Below, piece by piece: positions 56,185 to 64,000 of a stretch of 64,000 nucleotides of DNA. The position numbers and the translations under genes were made by a program. The notes beneath the pieces were generated by a model. That model saw only the letters and a list, made by a program, of their open reading frames with translations. It did no database searches and was not told where the DNA came from. Position 1 is the stretch's first letter, and each line of letters starts with the position of its first letter. Source of the stretch: Flavobacterium suaedae (GTDB taxonomy: Bacteria; Bacteroidota; Bacteroidia; Flavobacteriales; Flavobacteriaceae); NCBI RefSeq assembly GCF_014642915.1, contig NZ_BMJE01000003.1:461821-525820 (forward strand). The letters are read 5' to 3'.

Positions 56185-56237
56185 TCAAAAAAAAAATATG
56201 GGAAAATTTTTTGCAAGTTAATTAGATTGAAAATGGT

Positions 56238-56262
56238 AATTTTACGGTAAAACCGTAAAATT
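56238..56262. promoter_or_regulatory. 11-bp inverted repeat in the divergent regulator promoter
   Basis: AATTTTACGGT-AAA-ACCGTAAAATT is a perfect 11-bp inverted repeat with a 3-base spacer, between the LytTR and NarL-like genes. It occupies the -33/-10 region just upstream of a perfect -7 box. It is a strong operator candidate; which protein binds it is unknown. Confidence 0.6.
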
Positions 56263-56265
56263 TGT

Positions 56266-56273
56266 TAAATTTG
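56266..56273 (+). promoter_or_regulatory. Bacteroidota -7 element for the NarL-like regulator
   Basis: TAAATTTG matches TAnnTTTG and lies 18 bases before the ATG at 56291. The usual -33 TTG is missing and its place is taken by the inverted repeat, suggesting activator-dependent or repressible transcription. Confidence 0.55.
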
Positions 56274-56290
56274 TAAACAACAAATACTTT

Positions 56291-56971
56291 ATGCAAAAAG
56301 ATCTGAACATATTAATTGTCGACGACCACCCTATGACAGTTAATGGGTACATTAATGTACTTAGTGACGAAGAGTTTAAGGGTTATCACCTTAATTTTAC
56401 CAAGGCTTTAAACTGCGAAGAAGCCTATAACCTTATTACCGACTCTGCAGAAAACGGTAAACCTTTTGATATTGCCTATCTTGATTTAAGCCTTCCACCC
56501 TATCCTGAAAAAAATATTTCATCAGGGTTTGATTTAGGTATGCTTTTAAGAAAAATACTACCTGATTGCATTATAATAATCCTTACTATGCATAGTGAGG
56601 CTGTTTTGGTAGACCGCTTAATTAAAGAAATTAACCCTAAGGGAATTTTATGTAAAAGCGATATTGATATTGATGAGTTTTTAAATGCATTCAAAATTAT
56701 TTTTGAGAATGATGATACTTATTTAAGTAATAAAATAGTAAAATCTCTTAAAGATAAAGTTTTTGAAACCTATAACCTTGACAGTTACGACAAACAAATT
56801 TTAATGCGACTAAGCGAAGGCATTTTAACCAAAAATATACCTAACTATGTACCGCTATCGCTTAGTGCTATTGAAAAGCGAAAAGCACGTATGAAAAATA
56901 TGCTGCTACAAGGTAAGGGCGGCGATGATTATGAACTTATAGAGGCTATTAAAAAAATGGGAATTATTTAA
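56291..56971 (+). CDS. NarL-like response regulator with divergent HTH domain
   Basis: 226 residues. The receiver (~1-135) has the acidic pair in LIVDDHP, the phospho-accepting Asp in AYLDLSLPP, Thr in IILTMHSE and Lys in GILCKSDID. The C-terminal domain has the GerE/LuxR helix pattern (YDKQILMRLSEGILTKNIP, LSLSAIEKRKARMKNML) but has lost several consensus residues. It is a suitable partner for the HisKA_3 kinase at 52976. It overlaps the anmK end by 4 bases (convergent). Confidence 0.88.
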   Translation: MQKDLNILIVDDHPMTVNGYINVLSDEEFKGYHLNFTKALNCEEAYNLITDSAENGKPFDIAYLDLSLPPYPEKNISSGFDLGMLLRKILPDCIIIILTMHSEAVLVDRLIKEINPKGILCKSDIDIDEFLNAFKIIFENDDTYLSNKIVKSLKDKVFETYNLDSYDKQILMRLSEGILTKNIPNYVPLSLSAIEKRKARMKNMLLQGKGGDDYELIEAIKKMGII

Positions 56972-58041
56972 GGCTCATATATATAGCCGGCACTATGGTC
57001 ACGTTTTCCACCGGTAACACTGCTCAGTACATTTACTTCTCCCCCAATACGTAATACCCCTAGCAGTGCAAAAACCAATGCTTCCTTAAATTGTATTGTT
57101 CTATCATCAGGTATAATAACTTCTGTATCAGGCAAAAGTTGTTTTATCTTTTCTATCAAAAAGGTATTGTATGCACCACCGCCTGTAACTAACAGGCAGC
57201 CTTTTTCCTTTACATTTTTTATTTCATTAGCGATTTGCATTGCTGCATGTATAGTAAATGTATTTACCTTATCTGCTATTGGAGCATTAAAGGAGTCTAT
57301 TACAGGAAACACTTCTCGCTGCACATACTCCAATCCTAATGATTTAGGATATTGCTGTTTATAAAAATCTAAATCATTAAGCTGCAACAGCATCTCTTCT
57401 ATCAGCTTTCCTTTTCGGGCTATAGCTCCATCTTCATCATATGGTAACCCTACCTGAGATGAATAATAATTCAACACTATATTTACCGGGCATATATCAT
57501 AAGCTATTCGCTGCCTTGCTTCTTCAAATGATATATTGGAGAATCCTCCCAGATTTAAACAAAAATCATACTCCTGAAATAATAACCTATCGCCAATAGG
57601 AACAAGCGGAGCTCCCTGCCCTCCCATTTCAACATCCTGAACTCTAAAGTTGCATACAACTCTTTGCCCTGTCAGCTTTGCTAATTTCGGTTGGTTACCA
57701 ATTTGTAGGGTAAGTTTATTTTGTGGCTGATGCAAAATAGTATGCCCATGAGAACATACAGCATCCAGATTATCAATTTTATTTTCAGTAATAAATTGTT
57801 TAATAAGAGAACTTAATAATATGGTATAATCATCATCCAGTAATATTAGTTCTTCCTGATTGAGGTTTACACCGTTTTTTAATCTATCAACCCACTCATC
57901 AGTATAAAATATTGTTGTTGCTTTATTTATTTCATATTGCCATTTACCCTCATTATAATTTAAAATTACATGAGCAATATCCACCCCGTCAAGCGAGGTT
58001 CCGGACATAATCCCTAAAACGTTATAGTTTTTTCTTTCCAC
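56968..58041 (-). CDS. anmK: Anhydro-N-acetylmuramic acid kinase
   Basis: 357 residues, normal length. It phosphorylates 1,6-anhydro-MurNAc to MurNAc-6-phosphate in peptidoglycan recycling. The N-terminal LGIMSGTSLDGVDIAH is the family signature; CSHGHTILHQPQ, NLGGFSNISF and LVTGGGAYNTFL are further ATPase/sugar-binding blocks. It is divergent from the acyl-CoA dehydrogenase gene. No murQ or other recycling gene is adjacent. Confidence 0.96.
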   Translation of the reverse strand: MERKNYNVLGIMSGTSLDGVDIAHVILNYNEGKWQYEINKATTIFYTDEWVDRLKNGVNLNQEELILLDDDYTILLSSLIKQFITENKIDNLDAVCSHGHTILHQPQNKLTLQIGNQPKLAKLTGQRVVCNFRVQDVEMGGQGAPLVPIGDRLLFQEYDFCLNLGGFSNISFEEARQRIAYDICPVNIVLNYYSSQVGLPYDEDGAIARKGKLIEEMLLQLNDLDFYKQQYPKSLGLEYVQREVFPVIDSFNAPIADKVNTFTIHAAMQIANEIKNVKEKGCLLVTGGGAYNTFLIEKIKQLLPDTEVIIPDDRTIQFKEALVFALLGVLRIGGEVNVLSSVTGGKRDHSAGYIYEP

Positions 58042-58063
58042 CAGCTAAAAATAACCAATCTTA

Positions 58064-58094
58064 TTGAAAAATTGGCAATTAATAGTTATTTTTG
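58064..58094 (+). promoter_or_regulatory. Promoter of the acyl-CoA dehydrogenase gene
   Basis: TTG at 58064-58066, a 20-base spacer and TATTTTTG at 58087-58094 match the Bacteroidota promoter; the ATG is 34 bases downstream. Confidence 0.65.
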
Positions 58095-58128
58095 GGCACA
58101 ATAAAACAAAAAACAAATCTAAAAACCT

Positions 58129-59271
58129 ATGGATTTTAAACTTACTGAAGAACACCTGATGATACAGAAGGCTGCGAGAGATTTTGCGCAGACAGAATTA
58201 CTTCCCGGTGTAATTGAAAGGGATGAGAAACAAATTTTCCCTACGGAGCATATTAAGAAAATGGGAGAACTAGGGTTTCTTGGAATGATGGTTGACCCTA
58301 AATACGGGGGTAGTGGTCTGGATACTATTTCTTATGTCCTTGCTATGGAGGAAATTTCTAAAATTGACGCGTCAGCATCAGTTGTTATGTCAGTAAACAA
58401 TTCACTTGTATGCTGGGGGCTCCAAACTTTCGGTACAGAAGAGCAAAAACAAAAATATCTTACACGTCTTGCTACAGGAGAAATAATAGGTGCTTTCTGT
58501 TTATCTGAACCGGAAGCAGGAAGTGATGCTACATCGCAAAAAACTACAGCTATTGATAAAGGAGACCATTATTTACTAAACGGCACTAAAAACTGGATAA
58601 CAAATGGTGGTACTGCTGATGTATACCTTGTAATAGCACAAACTGATATTGATAAAAAACACAGAGGTATTAATGCTCTGATTGTGGAAAAAGGCATGCC
58701 TGGTTTTGAAATAGGGGCTAAAGAACAAAAATTAGGTATTAGAGGGTCTGACACGCACTCTTTAATGTTTACTGATGTTAAAGTTCCTAAAGAAAACCGC
58801 ATTGGTGAAGATGGTTTCGGATTTAAATTTGCTATGAAAACTCTTTCGGGAGGTAGAATAGGTATTGCTTCTCAGGCATTAGGTATTGCTTCAGGTGCTT
58901 ATGAGCTTGCCAAAAAATACTCTAAAGAGCGTAAAGCATTTGGTACAGAAATATGCAACCACCAGGCTATAGCATTTAAACTGGCTGATATGGCTGTACA
59001 AATTGAAGCTGCACGCCACCTTTGCCTTAAAGCTGCATGGGATAAAGATAACGGACACAACTATGACCTGAGTGGTGCTATGGCTAAATTACACGCTTCT
59101 CAAACAGCTATGGATGTAACTGTTGAGGCTGTACAAGTACATGGTGGTAACGGATATGTAAAAGAGTACCACGTAGAAAGATTAATGCGTGATGCTAAAA
59201 TTACCCAAATATATGAGGGCACTTCTGAAATACAAAAAATTGTTATTTCAAGATCTATACTAGCTGAATAA
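58129..59271 (+). CDS. Acyl-CoA dehydrogenase (short/medium-chain type)
   Basis: 380 residues, the standard length. It oxidises acyl-CoA to the trans-2-enoyl-CoA with FAD and passes electrons to ETF. AFCLSEPEAGSDA and WITNGG are the FAD/substrate signatures, and the catalytic Glu is in TQIYEGTSEIQ. VHGGNGYVKEYHVERLMRDAK is the second family signature. The chain-length preference is not readable, although the short-chain butyryl type is similar. Monocistronic with promoter and terminator. Confidence 0.96.
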   Translation: MDFKLTEEHLMIQKAARDFAQTELLPGVIERDEKQIFPTEHIKKMGELGFLGMMVDPKYGGSGLDTISYVLAMEEISKIDASASVVMSVNNSLVCWGLQTFGTEEQKQKYLTRLATGEIIGAFCLSEPEAGSDATSQKTTAIDKGDHYLLNGTKNWITNGGTADVYLVIAQTDIDKKHRGINALIVEKGMPGFEIGAKEQKLGIRGSDTHSLMFTDVKVPKENRIGEDGFGFKFAMKTLSGGRIGIASQALGIASGAYELAKKYSKERKAFGTEICNHQAIAFKLADMAVQIEAARHLCLKAAWDKDNGHNYDLSGAMAKLHASQTAMDVTVEAVQVHGGNGYVKEYHVERLMRDAKITQIYEGTSEIQKIVISRSILAE

Positions 59272-59295
59272 GTTTAAAAGAAAACTTAATTATAA

Positions 59296-59676
59296 TTATA
59301 TAAGAGCCGGCTTTATAGTCGGCTTTTTTTGATTATAATTTTGTTCTTTTTCCAAAACTGATAAAATAGCTTCCATTAAAGCATCCATATTTAAATTAAT
59401 GTCTATATAATAGATGTGAGGACTCTCTACCTTTTCCTGTACTTCCGTTTTATAAGGAGAGCAAAACACCGAGGTTACATTAGTTTTACACAGCTTTATA
59501 AAATCCATTAATTCAATATCATCAGATAGGAAAAATACAAGAAAGTCATCTTCTTTTATACTTCTCTTTTTTTCTTCCTGATTCATACTTACATGCATAA
59601 AACATAAGTTCTCTCTTTCTTTTGTTTTTAATGCATTGTAATAACCTAATTGATTATCATATACCCATACATTCAT
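59296..59676 (-). CDS. Hypothetical protein, possible degenerate receiver-like fold
   Basis: 126 residues, soluble. The alternation of strands and helices (FLVFFLSDDIELMDFIKLC, TSVFCSPY, HIYYIDINLNMDALMEAI) resembles a receiver or flavodoxin-like fold without the phosphorylation Asp, but the match is weak and no family is recognised. Its last ten codons run through the inverted repeat that serves as terminator for the convergent acyl-CoA dehydrogenase gene. It is divergent from the XRE regulator with 313 bases between. Confidence 0.62.
   Translation of the reverse strand: MNVWVYDNQLGYYNALKTKERENLCFMHVSMNQEEKKRSIKEDDFLVFFLSDDIELMDFIKLCKTNVTSVFCSPYKTEVQEKVESPHIYYIDINLNMDALMEAILSVLEKEQNYNQKKPTIKPALI
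59305..59330 (+). terminator. Terminator of the acyl-CoA dehydrogenase gene
   Basis: AGCCG...CGGCT with a T8 run, about 35 bases after the stop at 59271. It lies inside the 3' end of the convergent gene. Confidence 0.75.
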
Positions 59677-59989
59677 TATCGTATTTTTTAATTGGTTTTT
59701 ACATTCTTAAATAAAATCATAAAATGATTATCTAATCATAATTTATTTGTCTTTTATCGAAAAAAGAGTACTATATATCGAAAAAAATGATATTATTTTT
59801 TGCCCTCTAATCTACTTCAATACTTTTATATTAGTTATTTAGCATAAGCTGCATAAAAGAGTACTTAAAATAGTATTTAAAAAACGGTGATTTATAATTT
59901 AAATATTCAAAATTAAAATTATTAAGTTAATTAACTAATTAATTATCAATTATTTTTAATTCACACAACACATCTAAACTAGTTATAAT
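59677..59989. other. Divergent regulatory region
   Basis: 313 bases between the hypothetical gene and the XRE regulator, very AT-rich. Apart from the TATCGAAAAAA direct repeat listed separately, nothing else is recognised; no -7 box fits well. Confidence 0.5.
59755..59786. promoter_or_regulatory. Direct repeat TATCGAAAAAA, 21-base period
   Basis: TATCGAAAAAA occurs at 59755-59765 and again at 59776-59786. The 21-base offset is two helical turns, so both copies face the same side of DNA, as for a dimeric activator. Binding is inferred. Confidence 0.4.
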
Positions 59990-60328
59990 ATGAATGTTAT
60001 AGGGCAAAAAATAAAGCGACTGAGAGAAGAAAAAGGGATAACTCAGGAAGCTATGGCAGCGCAGCTGGACGTTACGCAAAGTAATTACGGTAGGCTGGAA
60101 AAAGATGACAGAAGATTAAATGTAGTAAAACTCTTAAAAATTGTAAGAATACTAGATACTAATATTTCTTATATATTTAATGAGACCGAAAATAGTGACA
60201 GTACTACTTCATCAACTATTAGTAATAGTAATAAAGAAGTATACGATATACTTATAGAAAGTCTTAGATCTGAAATACAACATCTTAAAGAGGAAATAGA
60301 CTTTCTTCGGGTAATAGTAAAAAGCTAA
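59990..60328 (+). CDS. XRE-family helix-turn-helix regulator
   Basis: 112 residues. The HTH_3 domain fills residues ~5-62 (KIKRLREEKGITQEAMAAQL, VTQSNYGRLEKDDRRLNV). A Ser/Thr-rich linker leads to a C-terminal coiled coil (LIESLRSEIQHLKEEIDFLR), probably for dimerisation. This layout is common in Flavobacteriaceae and has no fixed target. It stands alone, followed by a bidirectional terminator. Confidence 0.9.
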   Translation: MNVIGQKIKRLREEKGITQEAMAAQLDVTQSNYGRLEKDDRRLNVVKLLKIVRILDTNISYIFNETENSDSTTSSTISNSNKEVYDILIESLRSEIQHLKEEIDFLRVIVKS

Positions 60329-60370
60329 TAAATATTACTCAATATAATATCTTGACACTGTTATATAGTA

Positions 60371-60410
60371 AAAAAGCCGGATATAACTTTTAAGTATATC
60401 CGGCTTTTTA
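60371..60410. terminator. Bidirectional terminator between the XRE gene and the second giant adhesin
   Basis: AAAAAGCCGGATATA / TATATCCGGCTTTTT, a 15-bp stem with T-runs on both strands between convergent genes. Confidence 0.88.
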
Positions 60411-60430
60411 TTTTTTATATTGTGTATGTT

Positions 60431-63400
60431 TTATCTAATCATAGCAAAATGCCCCCTGTGTATACGTCCGTCTTCTCTGGTAACTAAAAACCAATAATCA
60501 GTACTTGGCAATTTCTCCCCATTATACTTTCCATCCCAACCGGGGCTGTTAGCATCAAAGCCAGTAATGACTTTTCCATACCTGTCAAATATTACTACAG
60601 TAAGGTTTTCTTCAAACCAAGAAAACGGTATTCTCCAGGTTTCATTAATTCCATCTCCATTGGGGGTAAAAAACTTAGGGTAATTAAGGAGTGCTACATC
60701 CTGCTTAATAATACCACAGCCATTTATATCTCTTATATATACTGTATATATCCCGGATTTAAGATTAGTAAAAACATTTTCATCCTGATAACTTAACCCA
60801 TCTAAAGAATACTCATAATTACCTATACCTGATACAAAAACAGAGATACTATTTTCATCTACAGTCCAGTCCTCAATATCGATAGTAATTATCTCTGCAG
60901 GTTCAGAAAACTCCACTATTATATCTGCTTCACTGGTACACATATCCTGTGTTACAATAACTGAATAATTACCCGGTTCTTCTACTGTAATAGAAGATGT
61001 TTCTTCTCCTGTAGACCATTCATAACTATCATATCCGTTACCGGCTGTTAGAGTTACATAACTATCTTCACATAAATAATAATATTCTTCAATATCCAAT
61101 ACAGGGTTCTCATCTAAAATCAATTGAAACTGAACCATATCATAACAAATAGAAATATAATTATGAATCAGTCTTGCATATATAGTTTGTTCATTTTGCG
61201 TTACTGTATATACATCTGGTAACGGATTTTCTCCTGTTTCCGCATCCGATTGTGTTAGATGATACGTTAATGTATACAAGGAAGGACTTTGCGTTCCTAA
61301 AATAGTTTCATTTTGTTGTAAAAGATTAAAGTCATACGAAATTTCTTCCCCTTCCTCTACACAAGCTACTAAATCATTTGTTTCATTTGCTACAACTAAA
61401 TCAGGCAATACACTTATATTTCGATTTTGCTTAGAGACATTTCCGCAGCCATCCTCCACTACAAACCTATAGGAAGCCGGAGACAAACCAGTAAAAACAT
61501 TACTATTACCATTATCAATATTAAACGGCTGCCCATTCATTCTATCTATACTATATGTTAATGGCGGTATTCCGTCAGCATCAATATATACATCCTCCGG
61601 GCTTTCAGAACATGATAATATATATAAGCTATTAATACGTGGGTTACTTAAATAGTTAAAAGTTCCCAGTAACTCGATACAAAGTTTTTCATCTGTTGAA
61701 CCATAACTCTCAAAGACTTTAATAATTCTAAAATCTCCCGAAAAGGTCAAATTAAAGGTAGTTTCATTATTAGGTAAACTAAAAGAGTTTTCCTCATCTG
61801 GTAAAGTCCCTTCAGGATATACAACTTCTGTTTCAGGATGCATCCATTCTCCGGTTTCCATATTTAATTTCTGCAACCAGTAAGTAGGACTATCAGAAGT
61901 TGTATCCGTATCAGTCATTTCAATATCAAACGAACCGCAATTTGGTAAAAAAGTAAACGGATTATCCGAAGGTTGATATCCAATTACTGTGGCAGAAACT
62001 GTTCGTTCTATTCCACAAGCATCAACTCCTTGAAAAGTATATTCTCCTTCAGGTAAATTCTCAAGAAAAAGTTGCCCTTCACTATTTATACTTCCTGATA
62101 AATCTTCAGGAATATTACCTTCATAAGCATTAGGAGCATTTACTAAATTAACTGTTACTAAACCTCCGTTTCTGCTAATTACCTGAAGTGAACCAAATCC
62201 TTCGTTACAATCAACAAGAGTTTTAGCCTCAAAATCTCTTTCAACAAAAGGAGGAACAGTTACAGGTAATTCATAAGTACTTCCACATTCATCTATAATC
62301 CTAATAACATAATCTCCTACCTCTAAGTTATTTATTACAACCCTTCCATTACTAGTTATTGAAGAACTAACATCATGAGGCAAAGCCCCTTCATGAGTTT
62401 CTAAATAATCATCATTTGCTTCTATAATCTCTACTGAAACTATATTTCTCTCAGAAATATAAGCTACAATACGTCCAAACTCTGAAAAACACCCATTATT
62501 ACGCCCTACAATAGTGGGCTGCGGTACTTCTACAAAAAGTTCAAAATCTACCTGTCTATTTCTACCACATGCATCAGTCAATGTAATACTATATTCTCCT
62601 TGCGGAATTGATTGTGTATCTCCTCCATATGTAATAACTATATCATTACCCCCAAATGGTCCCGGATGCATAGAATTAAAAAGCACAGGATCGAAAGAAT
62701 CAGGAGAATCATTAAATTGTAAGGTATAAGGAGGAATAATATTTAAAGGTGTTAAAGATAAATAATACCCTCCGCATTCTGTAGGTATTAAATCATAATC
62801 CAAATAAGGCCGAGAATTTATAACCATTCCGGAATTACCATATGATATACCACAGCCATTTGTTATTTCTATATCATAAGTAAATTGCTCAGAAGAATTA
62901 AATAAAGGGAGTTCATACTCTAACTCTAAATAGTTAGAAACACCCTCTTCATAAACAAGGATTTCAATAATCTCAGGATCTTCATTTGGCGGATATATAG
63001 TATAAGTTACGGTTAAAGGATAACTAATAGCTGCGCCCTCAGGGTAAGTAATAGAGTTAACTATAGTTATAGCATCAGGATTGCAATCCGTGTCCAAAAC
63101 TGTATCATATTCCGGATCTGAAACTATAGGTAATACAGTATCTGAAACAAGTGTGTAAGTAGTAACAACACCCTGACCACAAACATCAAATACACGAATA
63201 TTATACGTTCCAGCAGCTAAGCCCTCAAAAATATTAGATTCTTGCAAAGGTCTAACTTCAGGTCCCGAAATAATTTCATATTCCGCTGCCGTACCAGTTA
63301 CTGTATTAATTATTATCTGTCCACCTTCAGAACAGTTCTGATTAACAAAATCAATAGTATATGTTAGATCTTCAATAAGATTTTCAATAACAGCAGATTC

Positions 63401-63700
63401 TTGTTGTGTGTTAGACTCTGAGCCTAAAGTCTGTACAGCAATAACATTATAAGTACCGGAATCTAAATTAGAAATAGTATTTTCAGTGGTAACTGCTATA
63501 GGATTATTTAAATCAGGCAATAAAAATATAGTGAATAAAAAATCAGCTTCAGGAGAAGCATTTGTAATATTAAAAGTCAATGCCCCATTATCATCACAAG
63601 TTTCATCAGTTGCCACAATATCAAGACTAAAGTCCGGTAGTTGAGCAAAAGATGAAAGTCCTAACGTAATAAAAAGTAATGTAAATAAAATCTTTTTCAT
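60431..63700 (-). CDS. Gliding motility-associated / T9SS type B sorting-domain protein
   Basis: 1089 residues. Signal peptide (LFTLLFITLGLSSFA), then SprB-like beta-sandwich repeats with D.CG motifs (DACGRNRQVDFEL, DECGSTYELPVTV, DACGIERTVSATV), and a C-terminal type B sorting domain: FFTPNGDGINETW, VIFDRYGKVI, LPSTDYWFLV. It should be exported by T9SS to the cell surface. The first ~190 residues are paralogous to the protein at 18740-23014 (QLPDF.L, Q.LG.ESNT, EIISGP / EIIDGP), but the Ig-like tandem units are absent. It ends before the rRNA operon terminator region, about 180 bases away. Confidence 0.9.
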   Translation of the reverse strand: MKKILFTLLFITLGLSSFAQLPDFSLDIVATDETCDDNGALTFNITNASPEADFLFTIFLLPDLNNPIAVTTENTISNLDSGTYNVIAVQTLGSESNTQQESAVIENLIEDLTYTIDFVNQNCSEGGQIIINTVTGTAAEYEIISGPEVRPLQESNIFEGLAAGTYNIRVFDVCGQGVVTTYTLVSDTVLPIVSDPEYDTVLDTDCNPDAITIVNSITYPEGAAISYPLTVTYTIYPPNEDPEIIEILVYEEGVSNYLELEYELPLFNSSEQFTYDIEITNGCGISYGNSGMVINSRPYLDYDLIPTECGGYYLSLTPLNIIPPYTLQFNDSPDSFDPVLFNSMHPGPFGGNDIVITYGGDTQSIPQGEYSITLTDACGRNRQVDFELFVEVPQPTIVGRNNGCFSEFGRIVAYISERNIVSVEIIEANDDYLETHEGALPHDVSSSITSNGRVVINNLEVGDYVIRIIDECGSTYELPVTVPPFVERDFEAKTLVDCNEGFGSLQVISRNGGLVTVNLVNAPNAYEGNIPEDLSGSINSEGQLFLENLPEGEYTFQGVDACGIERTVSATVIGYQPSDNPFTFLPNCGSFDIEMTDTDTTSDSPTYWLQKLNMETGEWMHPETEVVYPEGTLPDEENSFSLPNNETTFNLTFSGDFRIIKVFESYGSTDEKLCIELLGTFNYLSNPRINSLYILSCSESPEDVYIDADGIPPLTYSIDRMNGQPFNIDNGNSNVFTGLSPASYRFVVEDGCGNVSKQNRNISVLPDLVVANETNDLVACVEEGEEISYDFNLLQQNETILGTQSPSLYTLTYHLTQSDAETGENPLPDVYTVTQNEQTIYARLIHNYISICYDMVQFQLILDENPVLDIEEYYYLCEDSYVTLTAGNGYDSYEWSTGEETSSITVEEPGNYSVIVTQDMCTSEADIIVEFSEPAEIITIDIEDWTVDENSISVFVSGIGNYEYSLDGLSYQDENVFTNLKSGIYTVYIRDINGCGIIKQDVALLNYPKFFTPNGDGINETWRIPFSWFEENLTVVIFDRYGKVITGFDANSPGWDGKYNGEKLPSTDYWFLVTREDGRIHRGHFAMIR

Positions 63701-63879
63701 ATCATCCCTTTCATAAATCTACAAAACATCAAAAAAATAAAAAAGAAACTTATATAGATATAGCAATCTATTAATATTAAGAAATGAATTCTGATAATCA
63801 TAAAACAAACACAGTGCCAGTTAAAACAAAAATAGAAAAAAGATATAGACCTTAATATCAAAAACCATTATAAAAAACA

Positions 63880-63914
63880 AAAACCCCTTACTAAATTGTA
63901 TAGTAAGGGGTTTT
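63880..63914 (-). terminator. rRNA operon terminator
   Basis: AAAACCCCTTACTA / TAGTAAGGGGTTTT, a 14-bp stem with a 7-base loop, followed on the minus strand by a T-rich run. It directly follows the 5S gene. Confidence 0.88.
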
Positions 63915-63920
63915 AAAAGA

Positions 63921-64000
<80 letters not shown>

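Noticed and set aside
59296..60328. The hypothetical gene and the XRE regulator as a toxin-antitoxin pair
   Set aside because: They are divergent with 313 bases between, while such pairs are normally overlapping and co-directional; the small protein has no toxin motif.

Overview
The window is AT-rich chromosomal DNA from a gliding member of the Bacteroidota, most likely family Flavobacteriaceae. The evidence is: core type IX secretion (T9SS) and gliding genes (porV, porU, gldJ), several proteins with T9SS C-terminal sorting domains, Bacteroidota-type promoters (TAnnTTTG, sometimes with an upstream TTG), few Shine-Dalgarno sites, and typical flavobacterial housekeeping neighbours (gcvP, pdhA-pdhC, murF, folC). 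Most of the window is ordinary core genome. No integrase, transposase, CRISPR array or phage module was recognised.

Layout. 1-4.7 kb: 3' part of alaS, a surface-type lipoprotein, a GSCFA protein and a small lipoprotein. 4.8-7.8 kb: a GbsR/MarR-type regulator followed by a tightly coupled operon (small membrane protein, DCC-family thiol-redox protein, small membrane protein, SDR39U1-type epimerase); the regulator and the operon carry the same palindrome upstream. 7.8-13.2 kb: UbiA-like membrane protein, gcvP, truncated haemoglobin, KAS III-like synthase. 13.2-18.7 kb: lipoprotein, flippase and two GT2 glycosyltransferases, then mlaE-mlaF. 18.7-29.1 kb: a giant type B T9SS adhesin, manC, an SprT-like protein, an SDR, alkB, pdhC and pdhA. 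29.2-38.1 kb: cdd-porV and porU facing gldJ-murF. 38.2-43.2 kb: amino-acid permease, long RluA-type pseudouridine synthase, acyl-CoA-dehydrogenase-like protein and an orphan gene.

43.2-50.1 kb is the most accessory-looking stretch. A decayed tRNA 3' end lies at about 43345-43370 and an intact tRNA-Val(UAC) at 50018-50092, in the same orientation. Between them are a three-gene T9SS/envelope operon, a receiver-AraC regulator and about 0.8 kb without convincing genes. The geometry fits an old tRNA-targeted insertion, though no recombinase remains.

50.2-60.3 kb holds folC, a Glu/Leu dehydrogenase and a signalling cluster: lipoprotein, TPR histidine kinase with a TTG start next to a perfect 40-base palindrome, an unlisted 44-residue membrane protein, a LytTR regulator whose receiver has Glu in place of the phospho-accepting Asp, and a divergent NarL-like regulator behind an 11-bp inverted repeat. 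Then come anmK, an acyl-CoA dehydrogenase, a small orphan gene and an XRE regulator. 60.4-63.7 kb is a second giant type B adhesin, paralogous to the first at its N terminus. The window ends in the 3' part of a 5S rRNA gene and its terminator, on the minus strand.

How it fits together: PorU and PorV process and attach T9SS cargo at the cell surface, GldJ supports gliding, and at least three cargo-type proteins (18740-23014, 45622-48006, 60431-63700) are encoded close by. The glycosyltransferase, flippase and ManC genes could supply surface polysaccharide. The best candidates for undescribed biology are the GbsR-operator/DCC operon, the putative tRNA-flanked island and the 52.8-57 kb signalling cluster.
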